Assembly: GCA_009760855.2 (NCBI GenBank)
Contig: WPIO01000007.1
Location: forward strand, 9,243,501-9,307,500
Length of the DNA: 64,000 nucleotides
Source: Cristatella mucedo
Taxonomy: Eukaryota > Bryozoa > Phylactolaemata > Cristatellidae
Reading direction: 5' to 3'
The notes under the pieces are model-generated. The model was given only the letters and a program-made list of their open reading frames with translations, ran no database searches and was not told where the DNA came from. This document shows, one piece after another, positions 1 to 9,535 of the stretch (within the stretch, counting starts at the first letter, position 1; each line of letters starts with the position of its first letter). Both the position numbers and the translations under genes were made by a program.

Positions 1-48
1 GGGAGACAGCTTCTAATCTTGGATAGGGATCGGATGTGATGGCTAGCT
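1..48 (-). repeat. LINE-B fragment (edge of window)
   Basis: This stretch matches the interior of the minus-strand LINE-B copies near 35.92 kb and 52.20 kb almost base for base (shared GGGAGACAGCTTCTAATCTT), so it is a fragment of the same non-LTR retrotransposon running off the left edge. Confidence 0.7.
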
Positions 49-84
49 ACCGCCGTTTCGTACAAATTCTTACCTCGGAGCGAA

Positions 85-504
85 CTAAATATCCTTTAAC
101 ATATTCAGCTGCTGTTTAAATATTTCGTGACTATAAATTATAGCCGAGGAGCCGACAATGTCTCTGGCCTGTCTTGTTTGGCTGACGGTGTGAATGCCAG
201 CATTGTAGGAGCAGTGCTCAACCAAGCTCTTGAGCGAATTGCAGAGTGGCGCTGCGCTGAACTCGAGCGGCTTACGGAGCAGCGCCGGTAGCTGCGCGGA
301 CGCTACTCGCCGAGCTGCGCCCGCTGCATTGCGGGCTGCGCTTATTGAGAGCGCTGTCGCTCCAGATGGATGTGTACGATGTTTAAAGCGCAGGTGAGCG
401 GCAGCACTATCGGCGCCAAAATCAACCGATAGCCTGCAGTCTAGTACGACTAATGCTGAGACTTCTATGAAGCAGAAACTTGAGGTTGCTAATGAGAGCC
501 GCAT
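85..504 (-). CDS. Unrecognised 139-residue open frame, possibly an exon
   Basis: An uninterrupted frame in locally GC-rich DNA. The product is Ala/Arg-rich in its middle, and its last 50 residues look like an amphipathic helix. I do not recognise a family and see no convincing splice context or transmembrane segment. It overlaps none of the recognised repeats, which is the only reason it is listed. It may be chance. Confidence 0.18.
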   Translation of the reverse strand: MRLSLATSSFCFIEVSALVVLDCRLSVDFGADSAAAHLRFKHRTHPSGATALSISAARNAAGAARRVASAQLPALLRKPLEFSAAPLCNSLKSLVEHCSYNAGIHTVSQTRQARDIVGSSAIIYSHEIFKQQLNMLKDI

Positions 505-1028
505 GGGTGAACTTGCTGCTATTACTTACTTCCCGCGACAAACTAATATCGGTGCCGCCATCGCTAATAATCGCAAAAGGCGTTATCCTATTATATGTAT
601 TGCTATTTTCATTCGCCTTTTAGCTATAAAGCTGACGCTAACCTTGGTGACCCCTTACAATTTGTGCCTCAAAAATTTCTTTGTCGCCGTTCCCAAGCAA
701 GCGTAGTGCATTGTAGTGATTCCAATGATGAATTGACGGAGTCCTCCAAATTTTCAGAGGTAAGATAGAAAGGATTAGAGACTCCATCCCTTTACTATCG
801 CAGGCCGTAGCTCTCCGGGGAAGACGAATACGAAGCCGATCAATAGTGCCACAGCGAATTAACCCGACGAAACGCTCAGGAAAAAATCCTTACGCCCATG
901 ACGGCCTCATAGGTGTGTTTTAACTGCGCCCCCACTTGGGTCTGCATGCTGTAGCCAGCTCATCCTCATGTGGGCACGCTCTCTCCATCCCTAAAGCCAA
1001 CCGCCTTGAGCACTCTTCCCTCGAACCT
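505..1028. other. No recognisable feature
   Basis: I see no gene, repeat family or RNA in this stretch; the short open frame at 467-706 has no recognisable features. Confidence 0.5.
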
Positions 1029-1109
<81 letters not shown>

Positions 1110-1123
1110 GTATACATATATAT
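1029..1123. repeat. (TA)n(TG)n compound microsatellite
   Basis: About 22 bp of TA repeats run directly into about 70 bp of TG repeats, with one CG interruption near the right end. Open frames over it encode only Tyr-Ile, Cys-Val or Thr-His runs and are not genes. Confidence 0.95.
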
Positions 1124-1469
1124 CCATATTAAAAGACCCTTCAATAAGTATCCATTGAATGGTGTAAATATACATCAAAGGCATCTGCCCAAATTTAAGG
1201 CCGTAATTCAGAGGCTGGTACACAAGCAGACATAAGAGTGACACATACATCCGTCGCATAAATATCAAGCCACAGACTCCTCCTTCGCCCTTGTCTCCAT
1301 TGCACTGTTCGCTATCTTTCCCAATAGCTCTCGCAATGAGACTCAGCTTGTCAGGTCACTCATTCAAAAGCCCACCATAGATCGTGAGAATTAAAGATAT
1401 GTTCGCATAGTCTCCCTGCTGCCATTTTTACAAGACACTTGAACGAGTTGTGGCCCAGCAATTAGCCTT

Positions 1470-1605
1470 AAAGGATATCACCACCGTTTGCAGTGGCAAT
1501 GAAGAATAAAGGATCGCCCGCGGCAGGATTCGGACCCACCTCGGAACCATGGCCGTTAAAAGCAACCGCCTAACCTACTGGGCCATCACGGCTCACAGAT
1601 GTTGC
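1470..1605 (-). repeat. SINE-1 copy (tRNA-headed)
   Basis: Read on the minus strand this begins GCCGTGATGGCCCAGTAGG (A-box-like) and later has GGTCCGAATCC (B-box-like), followed by the family signature GGGCGATCCTTTATT. The same arrangement recurs near 3.33, 34.10, 46.23 and 52.58 kb. The internal Pol III promoter boxes identify a tRNA-derived SINE; the copy is old, and degenerates toward its 3' end. Confidence 0.8.
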
Positions 1606-1844
1606 TAGCGAGTTTAAATCAGTTTTAAGAACTAAGCATTCCGCGGAGATTGTTCTACTTCGGGTTTACAGTGTGACCTTCTTGAACTACTCTGATCAGT
1701 AAAGGGCCTCTCTGCTGGTTCTTTTAGATCTATCAGGAGTATTGACAATACTGATCACCAGATTCCTTAGCACAGCTTGTGTGTTCTCCTTTTCCAGGTG
1801 GCTTCGTCGGAAAATTGGCGATGCCGTCCTCAGCGAGCTTCAAA

Positions 1845-1925
1845 AATTATAATAATAGATTTGATATAGCGCCCTCAGAGAACTCAATCTCTTTCTAGGC
1901 ATTTTACATTTGCTGAAAAGGTTGA
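1845..1925 (-). repeat. LINE-A 3' end fragment
   Basis: It carries the LINE-A terminal block on the minus strand: an (AAT)-type tail, then TAGCGCCCTCAGAGAACTCA and TCTTTCTAGGC. Only the extreme 3' end of the element is present. Confidence 0.8.
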
Positions 1926-2094
1926 TTCTAATGATACTATCATCAAGCATTTGACCGTCTTAAATATTCGCAATACATTAACGTGTTTTGTTGGTGCATG
2001 ATGCGCTGGATTTTCAGTGATGGCTAAGCAGCCATGATTTCTATTATGTTCATAAAGGTTAGCTGATTCAACTGCCTCGTTTATGTAGCAGCAG

Positions 2095-2395
2095 CCGAGC
2101 CTTAACGGCTACCACCACCACTTGCAGTGGGCAATTAAGGTTCGCCCGCAGCATGATTTGACATAGGTCGTGAAGAACGAGGCCCTTACCCCGGGGCAAA
2201 GGCCCAGGGAGGCAAAAAGGTTAGCTGATTTAGCAGCCTCATTTGTCATCCGAAGAAGACCATTACCGCCTTTCAGTACCGCTTGAAGTGAGCAATGCAG
2301 GCCCACTGGAAAACTGGAGCCCGTGACGTAAGCCGTGAATACCGAGCAATATACCCCTGGGCTAATACCCATGGTGGCTAGATTCCTCTGCTCGA
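2095..2395 (-). repeat. Two degenerate SINE-1 copies in tandem
   Basis: Two blocks in the same orientation show the reversed SINE-1 body (CACTTGCAGTGGGCAATTAAG near 2118, and a second block near 2270-2340). Both have lost a clean B box. The 97-residue minus-strand frame lying across them is a by-product of the repeats. Confidence 0.55.
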
Positions 2396-3327
2396 ATCCC
2401 AATTTCGCAAGAAGCTGACGAAGAGATAGAGCTTTTAGAGCCGCCTGGCCGACTGCCGTCTATCCAGGCTCTGTTGTTGATAGCTCGGATGTTGGTGGGC
2501 TGCCCTAGGAATGATCACGTATTGCTACCTTTTCCGAGAATGAAGACGTAATTAGTGACTGGGCGCCTCGGGATCGTTTGCCGTGTCAGCTTTAAAGCGA
2601 CTCTGTAGCTGCATGTCAGGGTCAGCTCCAATGCTGTGACACCAATATTTAGCTGTCATCCGAAACCCCGTTTAGAAGTGCGTTTTGATGTACATTTGAC
2701 GGATCCCCGGATCCGTCATTGCTACAACAACCAGGAGACTTTTCACTGGATTAAACTTTACTACTTTCGCAAAAAGTCTCTGCGAAGTCAACACCGTTGA
2801 TCCGAGCTCAGTTTTTAGCAACCAAAAGGGCCTTATGCAGATAGACGGTGCCATCTGAATTATGCTTCATTTAAAAAAAATTGGCCCACTGGCTTGCCTA
2901 CCCCCGGTAAGCTGGCTGGCCTCGTGTACATCATAATGTCTCAGAGACACGAGTTTCTCATCAACTACAACCCACCACAGTTGTTATCCAGCACTGTTAA
3001 GCGAATTCTGCAGCGTGTCGGGCTCATGGCAGCTATCAATTAGCGCTTCTGCGATGAACTTACACCTACCGTCGTGACATCGAGTTCTAGTTTATCTCCG
3101 TAGAAGAACGTCGTTGGTCACCATTGGAGCTCGCTCGAGGTCATCGCTGCAGTCATCAGTCAGCTTTTGTCGAAGCTCTATGAGAATTGACTGCTCATAG
3201 TCCTGAGCAGTACCGTCTCCTGGCGTTACATCGCCACCATCAGAAAGAATTTCGTAGCTGCTACACATTGAACGCATTAATTATTCCTACATAGGTTAGC
3301 TTATAGAGCCCGAAAAACGACAGGGCC
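2396..3327. other. No recognisable gene; short perfect inverted repeat
   Basis: Nothing recognised except a 10-bp-arm inverted repeat with a 2-bp loop at 2697-2718 (TGACGGATCC / GGATCCGTCA). Short open frames here lack recognisable features. Confidence 0.5.
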
Positions 3328-3475
3328 GTGATAGCCCAGGAGGTAAGGTGCTCGCTCTTCACGACCGAGATCGTGGAGTCGAATAGTAAAGTGGGCGATC
3401 CTTTATTGCTAACGGCATGCGATGGTGATCGACGCTAAGGCTCGTCTGCGGCTGTGTCTATACAAATGAGGCTGT
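3328..3475 (+). repeat. SINE-1 copy (tRNA-headed)
   Basis: Plus-strand SINE-1: GCCGTGATAGCCCAGGAGG (A-box-like), GTGGAGTCGAATAG (decayed B box), GGGCGATCCTTTATTGC, then a CTATACAAA-type 3' region. Confidence 0.8.
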
Positions 3476-3839
3476 TCGCTTACATTTAGCAGCTATTTTG
3501 GTCCTCGGCTGATATTTCCAGCAAATATGAAATGATTAGGAAGAAATATAGTTCTCTTATGGTGCTACATACATATTAAATGAGCCCAATGACGGTAACC
3601 CGGTTACCAAATTTTCGCAAGTAGAATCGCAATTAGTTATTTATTTTACAGATAGCTGCTCTACAAAATATAGCGTTTCAAAGTAAAAAATGCCATTGAC
3701 CTTATTCAGGAGCAGCACCGTCAGAATCATGTCGAAGCAATCTGAAGAACTATGTGTGCAAGAGCTCAATGAAGGGATGTACGGTATGGTTGGCTAAAAT
3801 GAGGGAATTAAAAGATGTTATATATTTAATTATATATAT

Positions 3840-3972
3840 AATTCATTCATATAGCGCCCCAAGAAAAATTAATCTCTATTCAGGTGCTTCACATATGCCT
3901 CGGGGCTCGAGCCAACAACCCCAGTCAGACCTTGGTCGGGGAGAGTACCTTAACCGCTAGACCAAACCAGCT
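3840..3972 (-). repeat. SINE-2 copy (tRNA head, LINE-A-like tail)
   Basis: On the minus strand the head reads GGTTTGGTCTAGCGGTTAAG and later GGCTCGAGCCCC (B-box-like). The tail resembles the LINE-A 3' end (GTGAAGCACCTGAATAGAG, then GGGGCGCTATATGAAT). The best relative is at 57411-57545. Confidence 0.75.
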
Positions 3973-5106
3973 CGGCGTTAGCAATGGTGTTCTTACCAAA
4001 GCAATTGAACTGGTGTGCAAGTTCTTAAAAACATTTCCCGGCTGCTCCGGGCGTACAGATACGCTCTGTGGGGTGCCCGAAGAAGGCATCAGCGGTTGTC
4101 ACAAATCAGCCATCGATCTTGAGCTATTTCTCGAATAAAATAGGCTCAATTTTCGTGATTGAGCCCTGGATCCTTGCCCTGCATCTGGTCAGCCGCTGCG
4201 CACTTACGCAAAAATTGTCGTTTTCGAAATCGCCGTCTTTCTGCTGACGAATAGAACTCGACGAGCCCGACATTTTTTTTTAGCCTATTTGCATATAATT
4301 TGGCCAAATATTCATGTAATTATCGCAGTTCGCGCGCACCCGGGTTAACGCCACCGGGCTCAAATGTATTGATTGTCCTTCTATGCTGATGTGCGTTATG
4401 AAAGTGTTAAAGTCGTGACGTAAGGCATCGTCGACATACTTTTGTATAGTACTCCAATGGACATGTCTTTTTTCCGTGTGCTTTGTTTGCATGTGCAAAG
4501 TTGAGTGAATTTTACTAACCGAGGGTCCTTCTAATCAGCGGCCGCGACTCTTTCGTGGACGTTTGCATGCTTTTCGTGGCATGATAACTGTGTGCTTTAG
4601 CACGTTTACCTAAGCAATTTACCTTGCTTTTCATTAACTATCGGTTATTGCAACTATAGAAATGATTGTTAAGTGCCTGAGTAGAGATTAAGTTCTCTAA
4701 GTGAGCTATACAAAAGACTCGCTGTAGCCTTTGTGGTTCGGTGGAGTCACAGGGGAAATTATAGTACACTATAGCGCTTAATTAAGTATCGCCAGAAACG
4801 CTCAAAATGACCCCCGGAGTTTTAAAAGTTCAGATTCCTGTAAAAAAGCGTTACGGCAAAATACTGCAATAACGCGTGGCATATAAAATAAGTCTACCTA
4901 AAATTTAAGGAAAATTTCCGGATAAGTTGATTAATCTCTAGTACTATAATAAAGCTGCACTGCCATGAATAGCAATCGTCTGCCTTAGCCGCTTAGGCAT
5001 AGAGCGACTAAAGCGTTCGCAAGCGTATGGCTTGCTCAAAATGGTCTTCTATAGTGGAGGAAAGAGTCTCCAGATGTGATATGATCCTTCTGTGCGCTGA
5101 GACTTC
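3973..5106. other. No recognisable feature
   Basis: I find no gene, RNA or repeat family here. The short frames at 3884-4138, 4280-4498 and 5027-5215 have no recognisable motif. Confidence 0.45.
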
Positions 5107-5803
5107 TATAATAATAATAATAATAGTAACGCACTTGATAAAGCGCCCTCAGAGAACTCATGATCTCTCTCTAGGCGCTTTACATTTGCTGGAAATGCAA
5201 TTGAATGGTGAGTAATATCATGCTTGATAAACAAACAAAATGAATAACATGGTTAGGGGTGACATGCACAGGGTCAGCATGCAAATGTGGTTAGTGGCAG
5301 CATGCACAGTGTCAGCACGCATAAGCACATCAAGGACGAATCACAGTGACCCACTAAATGCTGTCCTAAATATGTGTGTTTTTAAGTTTTTTTTAAATGC
5401 GGTCAGGTCAGGGGATGTTCTGACGCAGGTCGGGAGGGAGTTCCAGGCTTTGGGAGCATACGAACTAAATGCATGGTCTCCAAAGGATTTGAGGTTTGTA
5501 CGAGGTATTGGTAGACTGGTGGATTCCGAAAAGCGGGTGGTACGATGCTTGGCCTGACGGGGGAGTATATCTGAGAGATAGGCTGGAGCCAAATAATTAA
5601 GTGACCTAAAAGTGAGCGACAAAACGTTGAAGTCGATCCGTTACTTGACTGGTAGCTAGTGCAGGTCGGAGAGAAGTGGAGTAATGTGGCAACTGCGACG
5701 TTCACGACAGACAAGCCTAGCTGCGGAGTTTTGCACCAGCTGCAATCGCCAGATCGCACATGCTGGTAGGCCAGTAAACAGTGAGTTGCAGTAGGATTCT
5801 ACC
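5107..5803 (-). mobile_element. LINE-A, 5'-truncated copy
   Basis: Minus-strand copy of the main LINE family. It has the AAT-type tail at the left, the terminal block GATAAAGCGCCCTCAGAGAA, the 3' UTR with the GCATGCACAGTGTCAGC motif, then the C-terminal coding end (frame 5341-5622, ending in a segment typical of L2/CR1 reverse transcriptases: [11 protein letters not shown]...FRTAF). The 5' part stops at 5803, where the Tc1-like remnant begins. Confidence 0.85.
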
Positions 5804-6610
5804 CACTTCCCTCCCAGAAATACTCAATAGGATTCACATCCGGAGATTGACTAGGCCACTCCAATAGCGTAAATGGCCGTAGAATAAACTCAACACCGTT
5901 GTTAAAGAAATGTTCAATTCGCTTAGCCACATGCTTAGGATCAATTTCCTATTAGAAAATAAATTTCCCTCTGCGAAGCCTCGTTGCACTGGGTACTGCA
6001 ACGTTCTTAAGTAGCTCTAGATAAATATCTTGCGCCAAGATGCCAGGTAGCCAAGCAGGACGCCCAGCCCGGCGCTGCAGAAGCATTCCCAGACCACGAC
6101 CTTTGTGCCAAGACAATTATCGCTGTAACCGTCGTTGGGGCAAATACGCGCGTAGTGCGTGGGTTTGCAGTAACGAAAAATGTTGAGCCTAATCTCGTCA
6201 TTCCAGATAACTTTAATTCAGTCTTCGTGGGACCAGCGTACTCGCGCCCTAACCCACTGCAAACGAGCCACTTGGTGCGCGGTGGACAGAAGAGGCTCTT
6301 TTTTGCGCTCTGAGCACGCATGCTTTATTCATCCTTCCAATCGTATCACTACCAACTAGCTTCGTGGTAGAAGCCAGCTGACTTCGAGCATAAATCATCG
6401 CAGAGGCAAAGCGAACTTCAAAGTTTCGTTCTTTGTAAGTCTATCCTCTATCCTCGCGGGTGTGGTGACGCGTGGGATACGTCGGGTCTCCGCATTTTCC
6501 ATGGTACCGGACGAGGCCATTTTTGTCAGGTTGTACCTCACCGCAATCTCACCAATTGTCGTTCTTCAGTAACTGTAACGCTGCCAAGTACCGTTTGGTG
6601 TAAAGTTCAC
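5804..6610 (-). pseudogene. Decayed Tc1/mariner transposase
   Basis: Conceptual minus-strand reading in several frames gives the Tc1 order: an HTH-like N-terminal area with a TTPAR-EDR-type hinge (about 6480-6430), a conserved W..V.W/NDE block (about 6205), a VVVWECF block (about 6095), and a W..SPDVNPIE block carrying the last catalytic acidic residue (about 5850-5810). Frameshifts and stops lie throughout, so it is dead. Terminal repeats were not found. It abuts a truncated LINE-A copy. Confidence 0.75.
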
Positions 6611-6730
6611 GATTGTCCCGTCGTAAAGGCGGTCAACCCCCAAGTCTTAGGCATATGCAGAACGACGAAAGCATGAGTATAGAACAAGTGAATGCTCGGT
6701 GCGCTGTAGCTTTTGTATTACTATTATACA

Positions 6731-6735
6731 CACGC
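6731..6735. repeat. Left target-site duplication of the Polinton
   Basis: CACGC directly before the AG start of the left terminal repeat; the same five bases follow the right repeat at 28755-28759. Polintons usually give 6 bp; only five match exactly here. Confidence 0.85.
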
Positions 6736-6946
6736 AGTAGATATAAAATGAATGGCATGTAGCCTAGGGTTCGATCGAATGACGTCATCAATTAAACAAA
6801 TCGTCCTCCGTTAAACAATCTCGCTATCGCTCGATCGTTTCTCGTCGTCCGATTTATTTAATGGCAGCCGTCATTCTCGAGACCCTATCCTCCATACTAT
6901 TCATTTTACATCTACTAAGAGTTGTTTAGGTTGATGTGACTATATA
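6736..6946 (+). repeat. Left terminal inverted repeat
   Basis: It matches the reverse complement of 28544-28754 with only scattered differences. It starts AGTAGATATAAAATGAAT, and within it an inverted copy of this end lies at 6899-6916 (17 of 18 bases). The 181 bp between these ends is an imperfect palindrome. Confidence 0.95.
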
Positions 6947-7074
6947 TTTGATAACAACGTTTAGGCTCTTTTGAGATTTGATCTCATACTCTGTGCGTTT
7001 GAGGGCAAGCGCCTTCACCATTGGTTCAATAAATCAACAGACTGAATAGTTTATTCAAATTTGGTATATGAACT
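6947..7074. other. Subterminal non-coding stretch of the Polinton
   Basis: Between the left repeat and the first gene; no promoter or repeat recognised. Confidence 0.5.
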
Positions 7075-7698
7075 TTACCCTGTACTTGCCCCCCTGTGCT
7101 CCGCAATACTTACCTTACCTACCTTTATACTTCCGTTTCCAAGTGATGATTCATCTTGATATCCTAAAATACTTGTCATGCATTTGACAAACACTTTTTT
7201 AAATGATGAAAACCCCAAACCCCGAGCTGTGTCACCCGCTGGGCATCGACACGAACTCCCAAGAATGATGCAGGATAAGAGATCGAACAAGTCACCCTCT
7301 GGGCATCGACTTGAACTAAATGAGAATGATAGAGGATAGATGATAACGAACGGATTATAACCATCAATTCCGAGCTGTTGGATGGTTCGCACCCAACTCG
7401 ACCCATCAAAGATGTAAACAATCTTTTCATCAATTCCGAGCTGTTGGATGGTTCGCACCCAACTCGACCTGTTAAAGATGTAAACATTCATTCTATCCTC
7501 ACAATCGATGACAAGCTTTTGGATGCTTCGCATCCGACTTATCTCATTAAAAATCGAATCGATGGATTCATTGATGGCGTCTAACTCTTTATGTAAAATC
7601 TCAAAGTACGCACGTATGGGTACTTCTTTTACAACTGCTAGATCGTCATCAAAATATTGATCATCGAAATCGAACGCAATGTCATCGCAGGAGGCCAT
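7075..7698 (-). CDS. Unknown Polinton protein with 22-residue repeats
   Basis: A 207-residue open frame and the leftmost gene of the element. The N-terminus is acidic (DFDDQYFDDD). It continues into a helical stretch and three tandem 22-residue repeats around SSWVRTIQQLGID (residues about 50-112), encoded by a 66-bp DNA repeat. The second half contains two looser Cys-rich repeats (SSRCPEGD / SSCRCPAGD). The repeat period is a multiple of three, which supports real coding. No family recognised. It lacks the TATATAGAAA start motif, and its position next to the terminal repeat suggests different control. Confidence 0.55.
   Translation of the reverse strand: MASCDDIAFDFDDQYFDDDLAVVKEVPIRAYFEILHKELDAINESIDSIFNEISRMRSIQKLVIDCEDRMNVYIFNRSSWVRTIQQLGIDEKIVYIFDGSSWVRTIQQLGIDGYNPFVIIYPLSFSFSSSRCPEGDLFDLLSCIILGSSCRCPAGDTARGLGFSSFKKVFVKCMTSILGYQDESSLGNGSIKVGKVSIAEHRGASTG
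7362..7560. repeat. 66-bp tandem repeat, three copies
   Basis: Copies start near 7362, 7428 and 7494. The first two are nearly identical (CATCAATTCCGAGCTGTTGG) and the third is diverged. It lies inside the 207-residue frame and keeps its reading frame. Confidence 0.8.
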
Positions 7699-7770
7699 TT
7701 TGGAAAGGAAGATAACTCCTACTCACGTGATATATCAAGCTTTCCCAGTGGTCTAAATTTAGTACATGAC

Positions 7771-7811
7771 GCCATACTATTCATTTACATACTATTTAGG
7801 GTTGTCCTATT
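7771..7811 (+). repeat. Internal degenerate copy of the inner end of the terminal repeat
   Basis: CCATACTATTCATTTACATACT followed by a GGGTTGTCCTA-like stretch resembles the inner part of the left repeat at 6891-6930 (CCATACTATTCATTTTACAT). It sits just upstream of the 7841 gene. Confidence 0.55.
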
Positions 7812-7840
7812 GATAAAACGATTTTTATTAACATAGGACA

Positions 7841-8244
7841 ATGTCAGACCTCCGAACCAAATACGCAAATACCAAGTATAATCAAATACTTTTAGACAAT
7901 GATAGAATTAAAGGTTGCTTAACAAAACTAATACGTATTAGATATGGTTTTCAATTTTTAGGTATCTTACTATCTCTTGCGATTACAATAACCAGGACTT
8001 ATATTCAAAAACCTGAGGAAATCGCTCACGTAGTAACATTATTAGGTGCTTTATCAACAATGATAATCTCAATAGATAGTGAAATATCACAAATTGATTG
8101 AAGGAAAAGATCTACTCTTCAGGCAAATCATAACTTAGTTTCAAAGATTGTTGATGCTTTAGATGACGATAAAATAACTAAAGAAGAATTCGATTAAATA
8201 ATAATTGTTGAACCATTAGAAAATATAAGTGATACTAATTCTTA
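7841..8244 (+). pseudogene. Small membrane protein of the Polinton, interrupted
   Basis: The frame opens with an 86-residue ORF that has a basic N-terminus and two hydrophobic stretches (about residues 37-53 and 63-78), consistent with a small membrane protein. An in-frame TGA at 8099-8101 is followed by sensible sequence in the same frame, then a TAA at 8195-8197 and a final stop at 8242-8244. Its tail overlaps that of the integrase on the other strand (8235). No family recognised. Confidence 0.5.
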
Positions 8245-9108
8245 ATAACTTGTAATTCCTCTCCAACAAAAGTTCTCTTAACATCATTTACGAAATATCT
8301 AGCCGGTTGTTCTTGCAATACCATTATTCTAACAATATTATGTTTAGTTAAAATCCATATTGGGTCTGTAGCTCTTCTTCTCTTTTCATCTTCTCCTTCA
8401 CCTGGTTCTAATAAATATCTAACAGTTGTTCCAAGTTCTAATAATTGTTCTTGTTTTCCTACTTTTCTATGATATTTTGGTTTCTTTAGTTTTACTTTTT
8501 ATTTTTTATCGCTTTAACAGGTTTTTAACCTATTCCTTTCGTAACACTATTATTTAGATAATCAATAATCTTTGGTAAATTATCAATCCACTCTCTGTTT
8601 CTAGTATATTCTCCTTTATTGATACTTTCTATTTCTTTTTTATACTGAGCAATAAATGCTCTCTCAGCAATTGTTCTATTCATTCTTTTAACTAATGCAA
8701 CACTCTTTTTACTAGTACCTTCAATAATTTGTGTTTCATGTTTTTTCATTTCTTTAGCAAACTCACCTTTAAACTCTGATCCTGGATCAACTGTCATTTT
8801 CTTTGGCCATTTCAAAGGACCTTTATTGTAAATATCTATCATTGCTTGTGTTACTTCTTTAGAAGACTTTGTTTTAAGAGGTCTTGAATCTTTATATCTA
8901 CTAGCAACATTAATAACACTAAGTGCATATTTATATCCAGAATCATTAGGCATGTATAAAATATCTGCTTGATGATTTTCATTAAGCTCAACAATATTAA
9001 AAAAACCTTGTGGAATATTCTTAGGTCTTGGTTTGAATACTTGACTTATGTCTGAGTCAGGATTGAATTTACCTTCTTTTTTCTTTCATTTAGAGTTAAA
9101 AATGACAT
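8235..9108 (-). pseudogene. Retroviral-type DDE integrase (Polinton c-integrase), broken
   Basis: The enzyme would insert the element into host DNA. In minus-strand order I see a catalytic-core start with HQADILY (first Asp), then VDPGSEF (second Asp), then the region normally holding the catalytic Glu (ALVKRMNRT). Here the expected Glu is Lys (codon AAA, plausibly from GAA). The C-terminal SH3/chromo-like segment typical of Polinton integrases follows (VRYLLEPGEG, then RRRATDPIW, EELQVI). There is a frameshift in an A-run just after the start (about 9075) and a stop at about 8526 between core and C-terminal domain. The start at 9108 is preceded by CTATAGA. Inactive on at least three counts. 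Confidence 0.88.
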
Positions 9109-9123
9109 TCTATAGAGAATGGA
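9091..9123. promoter_or_regulatory. Shared divergent start region (palindromic TCTATAGA)
   Basis: The ATGs of the integrase (9108, minus) and the zinc-finger gene (9119, plus) are separated by only 10 bp, and this spacer (TCTATAGAGA) is nearly palindromic. Each gene thus has the element's TATAGA-type motif next to its ATG. Confidence 0.5.
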
Positions 9124-9453
9124 AATATTTAAATGTGTTTAAATAAATTTAAAGAGATTGATTATCTAGAAGGAAAACATCCTTACTGTCATCAAGAAAT
9201 AAAGAGACCAAAAAGAAAATATGAAATACGTTGTGATATCTGTGATAAAGATATGCAAGAAACAGAATTTGATTCTAGTCTTATGCGTAATGATTCAATT
9301 ATAATTTGTTCATATTGTAACATAAATACTAACTCATTTAAGAAAGAGAGACCAACTAAAATATATTCATTAGTTAAGAAACACTTACAAAAACAATGTT
9401 GCTCTACTTCTTTACATCATTGTTTAGATCATGAAGCTATTTGTGCTATTTAA
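9119..9453 (+). pseudogene. Small Cys-rich (zinc-ribbon-like) protein
   Basis: The open part (9133-9453, 106 residues) has paired cysteines: RCDICDK and IICSYCN about 27 residues apart, plus Cys/His near the end. The likely native start is the ATG at 9119, directly after TATAGAGA, which needs a one-base shift near 9140 to join the open frame. Sensible sequence continues past the TAA at 9451. A nucleic-acid-binding role is possible but unproven. Confidence 0.5.
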
Positions 9454-9535
9454 AAACTATTCCCTCTTCTTAAAGGTAAACGTAAAGCAACAAAGTTAAA
9501 AGAGTTAATAGTTTTAATATATCATTTATTCTTTT

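Noticed and set aside
1029-1123. Open frames encoding Cys-Val, Tyr-Ile or Thr-His runs
   Set aside because: They are translations of the (TA)n(TG)n microsatellite.
7362-7560. CRISPR-like array
   Set aside because: Three contiguous 66-bp copies without spacers; a coding tandem repeat in eukaryotic DNA.
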